A stretch of 6,420 nt of DNA from CAYOKT01 sp964404605 (GCA_964404605.1 CAYOKT010000122.1:1-6420); one strand, 5' to 3'. Numbered from the stretch's first letter, positions 1 through 5,825 are shown. The notes: generated from the sequence alone by a model not told the origin. Numbers and translations are program-made.

Positions 1-171
1 GTCCCGGGTCTCATGGTGTTATGGTTGCCGGGATAGGTGGCCCTGAACGGTAGGGGCACGGCGCGCCGTGCCCCTACAAGGCTTCGCCGCGGCGGGAGAC
101 CCCGAGCTGCACTCAACCCCGGTCCCGCCACCCTGACAGCGGTATGCTCGACGCCGGGCGACAAACCACAA
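1..171. other. Intergenic region without a recognisable gene
   Basis: Apart from the palindrome at 50-77 I see no gene. Frame 1 from the window start hits TAG after 11 codons, so no coding tail enters from the left in that frame. The short open frames here have low-complexity Arg/Pro/Gly-rich translations or run through the tRNA and look spurious. GGGTCTC (6-12) and GAGACCC (96-102) are inverted copies on either side of the palindrome but are not centred on it, so they are probably chance. Confidence 0.5.
50..77. repeat. Perfect 28-bp palindrome
   Basis: The left arm GTAGGGGCACGGCG (50-63) is followed with no spacer by its exact reverse complement CGCCGTGCCCCTAC (64-77). Symmetry stops at 49/78. 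It lies outside any gene, upstream of the tRNA-Gln terminator, and no T-run follows on either side, so an intrinsic terminator is unlikely. A G/C-rich palindrome with GTAGGGGC/GCCCCTAC ends resembles dispersed extragenic repeats (REP-like units or tips of small non-autonomous elements). That family assignment is inference, because only one copy is visible here. Confidence 0.75.
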
Positions 172-201
172 CCGCCCGCGATTCACTGGAATCGCGGGCG
201 G
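172..201 (-). terminator. Intrinsic terminator of tRNA-Gln
   Basis: A perfect 12-bp inverted repeat (CCGCCCGCGATT at 172-183 and AATCGCGGGCGG at 190-201) encloses a 6-nt loop. It begins 7 nt past the 3' end of tRNA-Gln on the minus strand. Read on that strand, the hairpin is followed by TTGTGGTTTGT (171-161), a broken U-rich tail. The stem is very stable and the position fits, but the tail is weaker than the one after tRNA-Ala. Confidence 0.75.
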
Positions 202-208
202 CTCTTTG

Positions 209-279
209 CTGGGGGACAGGGAGTCGAACCCCGATTACCTGGTCCAGAGCCAGGCGTGTTGCCATTACACCATCCCCCA
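209..279 (-). tRNA. tRNA-Gln, anticodon CTG
   Basis: This 71-nt gene folds into a full cloverleaf on the minus strand. The acceptor is TGGGGGA/TCCCCCA, the D stem GTGT/ACAC with a short 7-nt loop, and the anticodon stem CCTGG/CCAGG. The loop CTCTGGA carries anticodon CTG at 247-245 and reads CAG. The T arm is CGGGG-TTCGACT-CCCTG with one wobble pair. The U1-A72 first pair and G73 discriminator are known identity features of glutamine tRNA and support the assignment. The genomic 3' end continues GCA, so CCA is not encoded and must be added by the CCA-adding enzyme. Confidence 0.97.
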
Positions 280-290
280 AAACGCCCCCA

Positions 291-319
291 AAGATAATCG
301 GCACTCCCACAGCGCGCAA
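291..319 (-). promoter_or_regulatory. Probable promoter of tRNA-Gln
   Basis: On the minus strand, TTGCGC (319-314) is separated by 17 nt from TATCTT (296-291). These are candidate -35 and -10 boxes of a housekeeping sigma factor. Transcription would start near 284, a few bases before the tRNA 5' end at 279. The -10 lies inside the 9-mer GATTATCTT, which recurs just upstream of the SRP RNA (6115-6123). That recurrence is the best support for it. Confidence 0.5.
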
Positions 320-426
320 CGGCGAGATGGTTCACCGCGAGTCGCATGCATGACCTTCTTGCAACCGCGGCACGTTTCCCCCGGTGGCGCGCTGTACATT
401 GAGCCGCGCGGCGCGCCCGTTGACCC

Positions 427-454
427 CGGTTCCTGCGAGACTGAGCAGGAACCG
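427..454. repeat. 10-bp inverted repeat upstream of pal
   Basis: CGGTTCCTGC (427-436) and GCAGGAACCG (445-454) are exact inverted copies with an 8-nt spacer (GAGACTGA). The repeat ends one base before the candidate -35 box of pal. It has no U-tract on either strand and no gene upstream on the plus strand to terminate. An operator, or a remnant hairpin of an older unit, are both possible; neither is shown by the sequence. Confidence 0.5.
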
Positions 455-455
455 A

Positions 456-484
456 TTGCACGCCGCTCCCGCAATTCCTAAATT
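456..484 (+). promoter_or_regulatory. Candidate promoter of pal-cpoB
   Basis: TTGCAC (456-461), a 17-nt spacer and TAAATT (479-484) match the housekeeping consensus moderately (3/6 and 4/6). They sit at the start of an AT-rich island (473-497) that stands out in this GC-rich window. Transcription would start near 491, leaving a leader of about 40 nt before the pal ATG at 530. Confidence 0.4.
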
Positions 485-529
485 CCACAAATTTTTACCG
501 GGCCGGTACCAGGAAGAGATGGTGGGAGC

Positions 530-1147
530 ATGAGAGGAAGAGCATTTCGCGCACTGCTTTCCGGGGCACTTTTCCTCGCGGTCGTGCTTCTTGCCGGCTG
601 CGCCGCCCAGAAGCAGCAGACGGTGCCCGAGACCGAAACCGCACCGCCGGACACGACCCGCCCGGTGGAGGAGATCGCCGCCGAGGACACCCTCGCCGCG
701 CCGGCCGACACCCTGCCCGCCCCCGAAGAGCTGGAGCGCATCCGTCTCGAGGTAGCGGCCCGCGAGGCCGCCCGTCGCGAAGCCGAGGAGCGCGCCCGCG
801 CCGAGGCGGAGGCGAAAGCCTCGCTGCGCACGGTGTACTTCGCCTTCGACGCCTCGACGCTGGACGCCGAGGCGCGGTCGCTGCTGCAACAGAACGCGGA
901 GGTCCTGCGCCGGTATCCCGGCTGGAAGATCACCGTCGAGGGGCACTGCGACGAACGCGGCAGCACGGAGTACAACCTCGCCCTGGGGGAGCGCCGCGCC
1001 GCCGCCGTGCGGCAGTACTACATCGACTACGGCGTCGACAGCGCCCGCATCCGGATCATCAGTTACGGCGAGGAGCGCCCGGCGGTGCGGGGAAGCGGCG
1101 AGGACGCCTGGGCGAAGAACCGCCGTGCAGTGACCGTGGCGCAATAG
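530..1147 (+). CDS. pal: Peptidoglycan-associated lipoprotein Pal
   Basis: Outer-membrane lipoprotein of the Tol-Pal complex. It anchors the outer membrane to peptidoglycan and helps constrict it at division. The 205-residue product starts with a lipoprotein signal peptide: hydrophobic residues 8-22, lipobox L21-A22-G23 and acceptor C24. Ala at +2 is consistent with outer-membrane sorting. A flexible Pro/Thr/Glu-rich linker (about 30-66) and a charged Ala/Glu/Arg helix (66-98) lead to an OmpA-like domain (about 100-205). That domain carries GHCDERGSTEYN at 138-149. D141 and R156 sit 15 residues apart, the spacing of the diaminopimelate-binding Asp/Arg pair in OmpA. The ATG at 530 is chosen because it gives a clean signal peptide; GGGAG lies just before it at an unusually short distance. 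The stop is directly followed by cpoB, so the two are surely co-transcribed. tolB, the usual upstream neighbour, is absent. Confidence 0.95.
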   Translation: MRGRAFRALLSGALFLAVVLLAGCAAQKQQTVPETETAPPDTTRPVEEIAAEDTLAAPADTLPAPEELERIRLEVAAREAARREAEERARAEAEAKASLRTVYFAFDASTLDAEARSLLQQNAEVLRRYPGWKITVEGHCDERGSTEYNLALGERRAAAVRQYYIDYGVDSARIRIISYGEERPAVRGSGEDAWAKNRRAVTVAQ

Positions 1148-2026
1148 ATGAACAGCGGGTTCGGACCGGGTCCGCGGCGTCTTCCGCCGCGCGGGGGCCG
1201 CCCCGCCGGGTTTCGATGCCGCTCCGCCGCCCGCGCGGCGGCCGCCGGCCTGCTGGCGACGCTGCTCGCCACGGGCTGCGCCACCCGCAAGGAGGTCGTG
1301 CAGTTCCAGGCGGACCACGAGGAGTTCCGCGGGCGGCTGGACCGGATTGAAACCGAGCTGGACCGTCTCAACACCCGGGTGGACACCCTCACCGCGCTGC
1401 TCGGCGGCAACGTGGGGGAACACTTCGCGAACCAGGAGGAGTTCCTCCGCTCGATGCGCGCCGACCAGCGGGCGGTGAGCGCGGAGATCGAGCAGCTCGT
1501 GCAGACCCTCGCCGCGCGGGTCTCCGACAGCGATGTCCATGTGCGCCGCCTGGTCGCGAAACTGGACGAGGTCAACCGCCTGGTCACCGAGATCGTCGCC
1601 AACCGTGACAGCCTCGCCCTGTCGAGCAGTTTCGACGTCGGCGACCCGGAGAAGCTGTACCACCAGGCGTACCTCGATTTCAGCCAGGGGGAAAACGAAC
1701 TGGCGCGACTCGGCTTCCGCCAGTATCTTCAGCTCTATCCGAAAACGAGTCTGGCCGACAACGCCCTCTACTGGATCGGCGAGACCTTTCTCGCGGAAGG
1801 AGAGCAGGATTCCGCCCTCGCCGCCTTCGAGGCGCTGGAGGAGCGATTCCCCGCGAGCAACAAGACCCCCGCGGCGCTGTTGAAACGGGGGATTCTCCTC
1901 GCCGCGCGGGGCGAAACCACGGCGGCGAGGGAGCTGTTCAACCGGGTGCAGCGGGATTACCCGGAGAGCGCGGAGGCGGCGCAGGCCCGCGTCCGGCTGG
2001 AAGAGCTGGGCGAGAGCGGGCGCTGA
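1148..2026 (+). CDS. cpoB: Tol-Pal accessory protein CpoB (YbgF), predicted lipoprotein
   Basis: CpoB/YbgF is a periplasmic partner of TolA that, in E. coli, coordinates outer-membrane constriction with peptidoglycan synthesis by PBP1B. The 292-residue product has the family layout. A coiled-coil segment at about 47-85 corresponds to the trimerisation region of YbgF. A second helical stretch follows (about 95-160), then TPR-like repeats at about 168-203, 204-240 and 241-276, each with the small/aromatic spacing seen in YHQAYLDF and ALYWIGETF. The N terminus is odd: about 30 Arg/Pro/Gly-rich residues precede a hydrophobic run (31-42) ending in L40-A41-T42-G43-C44. This fits a permissive lipobox, whereas E. 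coli CpoB is a soluble periplasmic protein. The ATG is the first possible start, because the pal TAG lies immediately upstream in the same frame. No clear Shine-Dalgarno is visible, so translation probably depends on ribosomes finishing pal. Confidence 0.88.
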   Translation: MNSGFGPGPRRLPPRGGRPAGFRCRSAARAAAAGLLATLLATGCATRKEVVQFQADHEEFRGRLDRIETELDRLNTRVDTLTALLGGNVGEHFANQEEFLRSMRADQRAVSAEIEQLVQTLAARVSDSDVHVRRLVAKLDEVNRLVTEIVANRDSLALSSSFDVGDPEKLYHQAYLDFSQGENELARLGFRQYLQLYPKTSLADNALYWIGETFLAEGEQDSALAAFEALEERFPASNKTPAALLKRGILLAARGETTAARELFNRVQRDYPESAEAAQARVRLEELGESGR

Positions 2027-2054
2027 GGCGCGTGGACCGGTTGCCATAGGTCTT

Positions 2055-2073
2055 CCGGGGCGAAGCGCCCCGG
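2055..2073 (+). terminator. GC-rich hairpin after cpoB, possible terminator
   Basis: CCGGGGCG (2055-2062) pairs with CGCCCCGG (2066-2073) across a 3-nt AAG loop, 28 nt after the cpoB stop. There is no U-tract, so it is not a classical intrinsic terminator. It may protect the 3' end of the mRNA or slow RNA polymerase. The position at the end of the pal-cpoB unit is the main argument. Confidence 0.35.
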
Positions 2074-2120
2074 GAACCCGGTGCGGGAGAAACGCCCCGC
2101 GCCGGAAAACAGCAAGAGAG

Positions 2121-2150
2121 TTCGAACCGTTCCCTGCCCGGGGATAAAAC
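2121..2150 (+). promoter_or_regulatory. Weak candidate promoter of the pirin gene
   Basis: TTCGAA (2121-2126), 18 nt, then TAAAAC (2145-2150) is the best promoter-like pair before the pirin gene. The match is only 3/6 and 4/6, and the resulting leader would be very short (start near 2157, ATG at 2166). AGTTCG (2119-2124) and CGAACT (2150-2155) are inverted copies flanking the element. I call it only because the gene must be expressed from somewhere after the cpoB hairpin. Confidence 0.22.
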
Positions 2151-2165
2151 GAACTTGGGGGTTGG

Positions 2166-2864
2166 ATGATTCGTCTGCGTCCGGCCGCCGAACGCGGCCA
2201 TTTTGACTACGGTTGGTTGAGCACCCATCACACCTTTTCGTTCGGGCGGTATTTCCACCCGGAATTCGTCCGCTTCCGCGCCCTGCGGGTGCTCAACGAG
2301 GACCACGTCCAGCCGAGCAAGGGGTTCGACACCCACCCTCACCAGGACATGGAAATCCTCACCTACGTGATCGATGGGACCCTCGAACACCATGACAGCC
2401 TCGGCACGGGCTCGCAGCTCAAGCCCGGCGATGTGCTGAGGATGTCCGCCGGCAGCGGCATCGAGCACAGCGAGTTCAACGCCTCCACCACGGACCCGCT
2501 GCACTTCTTCCAGATCTGGGTCATGCCGGAGCGGAAAGGGCTCGATCCGGAGTTTACCCAGCGCAGTTTCCCGGACGAGGAGAGACGGGGCAGGCTGCGC
2601 CTGATCGCCTCGCAGAACGGCGAGGAACACTCGCTGAGCCTGAACCAGGACGCGCGTCTCTACGATTCCCACCTCCTGCCGAACCAGGAGGTTGCGCATT
2701 CGCTGGCGCCGGAGCGGGGGGTTTACCTGCACCTGGTGCACGGCGCCGTGAAGCTCAACGGCCATACCCTGAAGGGCGGCGACGGCGCGGCGATCGAGAA
2801 TATGCCGCTCATCGAGCTGAAGGCCGTCGTGGAGTCGGAGCTGCTGCTCTTCGATCTCGCGTAG
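2166..2864 (+). CDS. Pirin-family protein of the YhhW type (bicupin)
   Basis: The 232-residue product is almost exactly the length of E. coli YhhW (231 residues), a bicupin metalloprotein with quercetin 2,3-dioxygenase activity in vitro. The N-terminal cupin has the family motif FDTHPHQDMEI at 54-64 and the second motif SGIEHSEFN at 97-105. The four metal ligands expected from YhhW, H57, H59, H101 and E103, are present at the same positions. The C-terminal cupin (about 140-232) ends in the usual ELLLFDLA. It has no signal peptide, so it should be cytoplasmic. The physiological substrate of this family is mostly unknown, so I name only the family. A run of five G (2157-2161) four bases before the ATG can serve as ribosome binding site. 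Hairpins lie on both sides, it is not coupled to its neighbours, and it has no obvious role in Tol-Pal or LepAB function. Confidence 0.92.
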   Translation: MIRLRPAAERGHFDYGWLSTHHTFSFGRYFHPEFVRFRALRVLNEDHVQPSKGFDTHPHQDMEILTYVIDGTLEHHDSLGTGSQLKPGDVLRMSAGSGIEHSEFNASTTDPLHFFQIWVMPERKGLDPEFTQRSFPDEERRGRLRLIASQNGEEHSLSLNQDARLYDSHLLPNQEVAHSLAPERGVYLHLVHGAVKLNGHTLKGGDGAAIENMPLIELKAVVESELLLFDLA

Positions 2865-2906
2865 CCTCCCTCGGCCACCGACAGCGGCGATGCCCCCCTG
2901 GTACCG

Positions 2907-2940
2907 CTGGTGGACCGGTTCACCTGAATCGATCCACCGG
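2907..2940. repeat. Long imperfect hairpin after the pirin gene
   Basis: CTGGTGGA (2907-2914) pairs with TCCACCGG (2933-2940), and inside it CGGTT (2916-2920) pairs with AATCG (2927-2931) around a CACCTG loop. That gives 13 pairs, two of them wobbles, with one C/A mismatch. It starts 42 nt after the pirin stop codon. No U-tract follows, so it is either a transcript 3'-end stabiliser, a poorly tailed terminator or a protein-binding site. Confidence 0.45.
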
Positions 2941-3052
2941 AGGGACGTTGCACCCTGCCCGGTCCGCCGCCGCTTTTTCACCCCCGCCGCCCCTGCCACG
3001 CACCGCCGACCGGGAACCCTCTTCCCCCGCCGGCGGAACGGTCATGCCGGGA

Positions 3053-3070
3053 GAAGGGGCCCGCCCCTTC
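3053..3070. repeat. Short GC-rich hairpin upstream of lepA
   Basis: GAAGGGGC (3053-3060) and GCCCCTTC (3063-3070) are exact inverted copies, forming 7 pairs with a 4-nt loop. The hairpin is about 70 nt before lepA and just upstream of the candidate promoter at 3073-3101. The weak pyrimidine tail CCTTTC could let it end transcription from the pirin side, but this is uncertain. Confidence 0.35.
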
Positions 3071-3072
3071 CC

Positions 3073-3101
3073 TTTCACCCGCCGGGGCCATGTCGTACTT
3101 T
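3073..3101 (+). promoter_or_regulatory. Candidate promoter of lepA-lepB
   Basis: TACTTT (3096-3101) lies in the 8-mer GTACTTTG, which also occurs as the -10 region downstream of the strong TTGACA box of tRNA-Ala. Here the matching -35 (TTTCAC, 3073-3078, 17-nt spacer) is poor. Transcription would start near 3108, leaving a leader of about 34 nt. The claim rests mainly on the shared 8-mer. Confidence 0.35.
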
Positions 3102-3141
3102 GTGAAAAGTGTCGTGCATACACAGGGAAACGAACCAATAG

Positions 3142-4950
3142 ATGACCGCGCCGGAAACCATCCGCAACTTCTGCATCATCGCGCACATCGACCATGGAAA
3201 GTCCACTCTCGCCGACCGGATGCTCGAGAGCACCGGCACGCTGGACGCCAAGCAGATGCACGACCAGGTGCTGGACTCCATGGACCTCGAGCAGGAGCGT
3301 GGAATCACGATCAAGTCCCACGCGATCACCATGGAGTACGTCGCCGCGGATGGGAAACATTACACGCTGAACCTGATCGACACGCCCGGCCACGTGGACT
3401 TCTCCTACGAGGTCTCGCGCAGCCTCGCCGCCGCCGAGGGCGCGCTGCTGGTGGTGGATGCTTCCCAGGGCGTGGAGGCGCAGACCCTCGCCAACTTGTA
3501 CCTCGCGGTCGATGCCGGCCTCGAAATCCTCCCGGTGGTCAACAAGATCGACCTCCCCTCCGCCCGGATCGGAGAGGTGACCCGTGAGCTGGTGGACCTG
3601 ATCGGCTGCGCGGAGGAGGATATTCTCCTCGTCTCGGCGAAGGAGGGCACGGGGGTGGAAGACCTGCTGGAAGCGATCGTCGCCCGCGTTCCGCCCCCCG
3701 CCGGCGACCCGGACGGGCCGGCCCGCGCCCTGATCTTCGACTCGAAGTACGACAACTACCGCGGGGCGATCGCCTTCATCCGCGTCGTGGACGGCGTCAT
3801 CCGGCGGGGCTCGGAGATCTACTTCGCCCGGACGGACAAGCGCTACCCGGCCGAGGAGCTCGGCATCCTCCGCCTCAGCCGTTTTCCCCGGGAAGAGCTC
3901 GCTGTCGGCGAGGTCGGCTACCTGGTCACCGGCTGCAAGGAGATTCGCGACACCCGCGTCGGCGACACCGTGATCGAGTACGCGCGGCGGAAGGATGTGG
4001 AGCCGCTGCCGGGATACCGTGAGCCGAAGCCGATGGTCTTCAGCGGCCTCTTCCCGGCGGACCATGAACACTACGCCGACCTGCGCGACGCCCTCGACAA
4101 GCTGGCGCTGAACGACGCCAGCCTGCGGTACGACCCGGAGACCTCCACCGCCCTCGGCTTCGGCTTCCGCTGCGGGTTCCTCGGCCTGCTGCACATGGAG
4201 ATCGTGCAGGAGCGCCTCGAGCGCGAGTTCAACCTCAACCTGATCTCCACCGTGCCGAGCGTCCGCTTCCGGGTGGTCTTCCAGGACGGCGGCGAGCGGT
4301 GGCTCTCCAACCCGGTGGACTTTCCGGACCGGACCCGGATCGACCGTATCGAGGAACCGATCGTCCGCGGGCAGGTGATCACCCCCACGGAGTATGTCGG
4401 CGCGGTGATGGCCCTCGCCCGCGATCGGCGCGGAACCTATGTCAACCAGGAGTATCTCGAGAAGACCCGGGTCAACCTGACCTATGATTTCCCCCTCGTC
4501 GAGGTGGTGTTCGACTTCTACGACCGGCTGAAGAGCCAGACGAGGGGGTACGCCAGCTTCGACTACGAGTACATCGGCTACCGGCCCGCGGACCTGGAGA
4601 AGCTGGACGTCTTGATCAACGGCGAGCCGGTGGACGCCCTCTCGATGATCGTGCACACCGACAAGGCGTACGACTGGGGCCGGCGGGTGGTGGACAAGCT
4701 GAAAGACCTGATCCCCCGCCAGCTCTTCGAGGTCGCCATCCAGGCCGCCATCGGCGGGCGAATCATCGCGCGCAGCACGGTGAGGGCGCTGCGGAAGAAC
4801 GTCCTCGCCAAGTGTTACGGCGGAGATGTCACCCGCAAGCGCAAGCTGCTCGAGAAGCAGAAAGAAGGCAAGAAACGGATGAAACAGCTCGGCAGCGTGG
4901 AAGTGCCCCAGGAGGCGTTCCTCGCGATCCTCAAGGTGGATGACAGATGA
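3142..4950 (+). CDS. lepA: Elongation factor 4 (LepA), ribosome-associated GTPase
   Basis: LepA is a translational GTPase that binds the ribosome. It has been described as back-translocating, and is also implicated in 30S biogenesis. At 602 residues it is full length. The G domain (about 5-185) shows G1 AHIDHGKST at 14-22, G2 RGIT at 53-56, G3 DTPGH at 80-84 with the catalytic-type H84, G4 NKID at 134-137 and G5 SAK at 165-167. Domain II follows (about 190-285). The EF-G-like domain III begins near PKPMVFSGLFP (296-306), with GFGFRCGFLGLLHMEI at 339-354, a signature stretch of the family. The LepA-specific C-terminal domain holds the basic segment KRKLLEKQKEGKKRMKQLG (566-584). TAG sits directly before the ATG in frame, so no earlier start is possible. 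The Shine-Dalgarno (AGGGA, 3124-3128) is 13 nt away, which suggests modest initiation. lepB overlaps the stop. Confidence 0.98.
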   Translation: MTAPETIRNFCIIAHIDHGKSTLADRMLESTGTLDAKQMHDQVLDSMDLEQERGITIKSHAITMEYVAADGKHYTLNLIDTPGHVDFSYEVSRSLAAAEGALLVVDASQGVEAQTLANLYLAVDAGLEILPVVNKIDLPSARIGEVTRELVDLIGCAEEDILLVSAKEGTGVEDLLEAIVARVPPPAGDPDGPARALIFDSKYDNYRGAIAFIRVVDGVIRRGSEIYFARTDKRYPAEELGILRLSRFPREELAVGEVGYLVTGCKEIRDTRVGDTVIEYARRKDVEPLPGYREPKPMVFSGLFPADHEHYADLRDALDKLALNDASLRYDPETSTALGFGFRCGFLGLLHMEIVQERLEREFNLNLISTVPSVRFRVVFQDGGERWLSNPVDFPDRTRIDRIEEPIVRGQVITPTEYVGAVMALARDRRGTYVNQEYLEKTRVNLTYDFPLVEVVFDFYDRLKSQTRGYASFDYEYIGYRPADLEKLDVLINGEPVDALSMIVHTDKAYDWGRRVVDKLKDLIPRQLFEVAIQAAIGGRIIARSTVRALRKNVLAKCYGGDVTRKRKLLEKQKEGKKRMKQLGSVEVPQEAFLAILKVDDR

Positions 4951-5825
4951 GCAGGCGACCCGGGACGAAACCCCCTTCGTCCACGCGGAATCCCTCCGCG
5001 CGAAACGCGGCGCCGGCCGATCCCGGCGCCGCGGAACCGCTCGAGGAGGTCCTCGAACCGGATGCCTCCCTGTGGGCGCGCTACCTGGCCTGGCGCAAGC
5101 GCCGCCAGGCGAAACTGCTCGCCCGGCGCCGCGCTAAAGGCGTCCTGCGCGACTGGACGGAGACCATCGTCTCCGTCGTCGCCATCGTCATCGTCATCCG
5201 CATCGCGGTCGTCGAGGCCTACCGCATCCCCACCGGGTCGATGGAGGATACGCTGCTGGTGGGCGACTTCCTCCTCGTCAACAAGTTCATCTACGGCATC
5301 CGCACCCCGGACTGGATCGGCATTCCCTTCACCAAGATCGGCTTCAATGTTCCCTACACCCGCCTGCCCGGGTTCACGAAACCGAAGCAGGGTGACATCC
5401 TCGTCTTCCGCTATCCCCTGAACCCCCGGGTGAACTACATCAAGCGGCTGGTCGCGGTGGGCGGGCAGACGGTGGAGATTCGGAACAAGCATGTCTTCGT
5501 CGACGGCGTCGAAATGCCGCTGCCCCCGAAGGGGAAATTCACCGATCCGCGCGTCCTCCCGCCCGACCTGGTGGTGCGGTACATCATGCCCTACGGCGCC
5601 GGGAACAAGGATAATTACGGCCCGGTGCACGTGCCCAAGGGGTACTATTTCATGATGGGGGACAACCGGGATAACTCCGCCGACAGCCGGTTCTGGGGCT
5701 TCCTCCCCGAGGAGCTGGTCCTCGGCAAGGCGATGATCATCTACTTCTCCTGGGACAAGACCGTTCCCCTCTACCACTTCTGGGACAAGGTGCGCTGGAA
5801 ACGGTTGTTGATGCTGATCCACTGA
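4947..5825 (+). CDS. lepB: Signal peptidase I (LepB)
   Basis: Inner-membrane serine protease (Ser/Lys dyad, family S26) that cleaves signal peptides from Sec- and Tat-exported proteins. The 292-residue product has an Arg/Pro-rich cytoplasmic N terminus (1-70) and one clear membrane span (about 72-90, TIVSVVAIVIVIRIAVV). Box B IPTGSMEDTL (94-103) carries nucleophile S98. Box D begins in NYIKRLVAVGG (163-173), with general base K166. Box E is GDNRDNSADSR (238-248). The usual G-x-PGD tripeptide after the Lys box is replaced by VGGQTVEI, a variant seen in some homologues and unlikely to abolish activity. Only one span is evident, against two in E. coli LepB. The start codon overlaps the lepA stop (ATGA, 4947-4950), and AAGGTGG (4933-4939) gives a good 7-nt spacing, so translation is coupled to lepA. 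Confidence 0.97.
   Translation: MSRRPGTKPPSSTRNPSARNAAPADPGAAEPLEEVLEPDASLWARYLAWRKRRQAKLLARRRAKGVLRDWTETIVSVVAIVIVIRIAVVEAYRIPTGSMEDTLLVGDFLLVNKFIYGIRTPDWIGIPFTKIGFNVPYTRLPGFTKPKQGDILVFRYPLNPRVNYIKRLVAVGGQTVEIRNKHVFVDGVEMPLPPKGKFTDPRVLPPDLVVRYIMPYGAGNKDNYGPVHVPKGYYFMMGDNRDNSADSRFWGFLPEELVLGKAMIIYFSWDKTVPLYHFWDKVRWKRLLMLIH

Noticed and set aside
206..481. Small plus-strand open frames running through tRNA-Gln
   Set aside because: They translate tRNA sequence (for example GDRESNPDYLVQS), a well-known artefact of reading through tRNA genes.
332..2047. 571-codon open frame on the minus strand
   Set aside because: It is antisense to pal and cpoB. Its translation is low-complexity and Arg/Gly/Val-rich with no recognisable domain. 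Long antisense frames are expected in GC-rich genes.
2119..2155. Possible tRNA remnant on the minus strand (GGTTCGAACTC, T-arm-like)
   Set aside because: No matching acceptor, D or anticodon stems can be built around it. GTTCGAAC is just a short palindrome.
3090..3587. 165-codon plus-strand frame starting at an ATG before lepA
   Set aside because: It runs out of frame through the lepA GTP-binding region and has an Arg/Gly/Pro-rich shadow translation.
2920..4656. 578-codon open frame on the minus strand
   Set aside because: It is antisense to lepA, whose full set of GTPase motifs proves the plus strand is coding. The antisense product looks like a compositional shadow.
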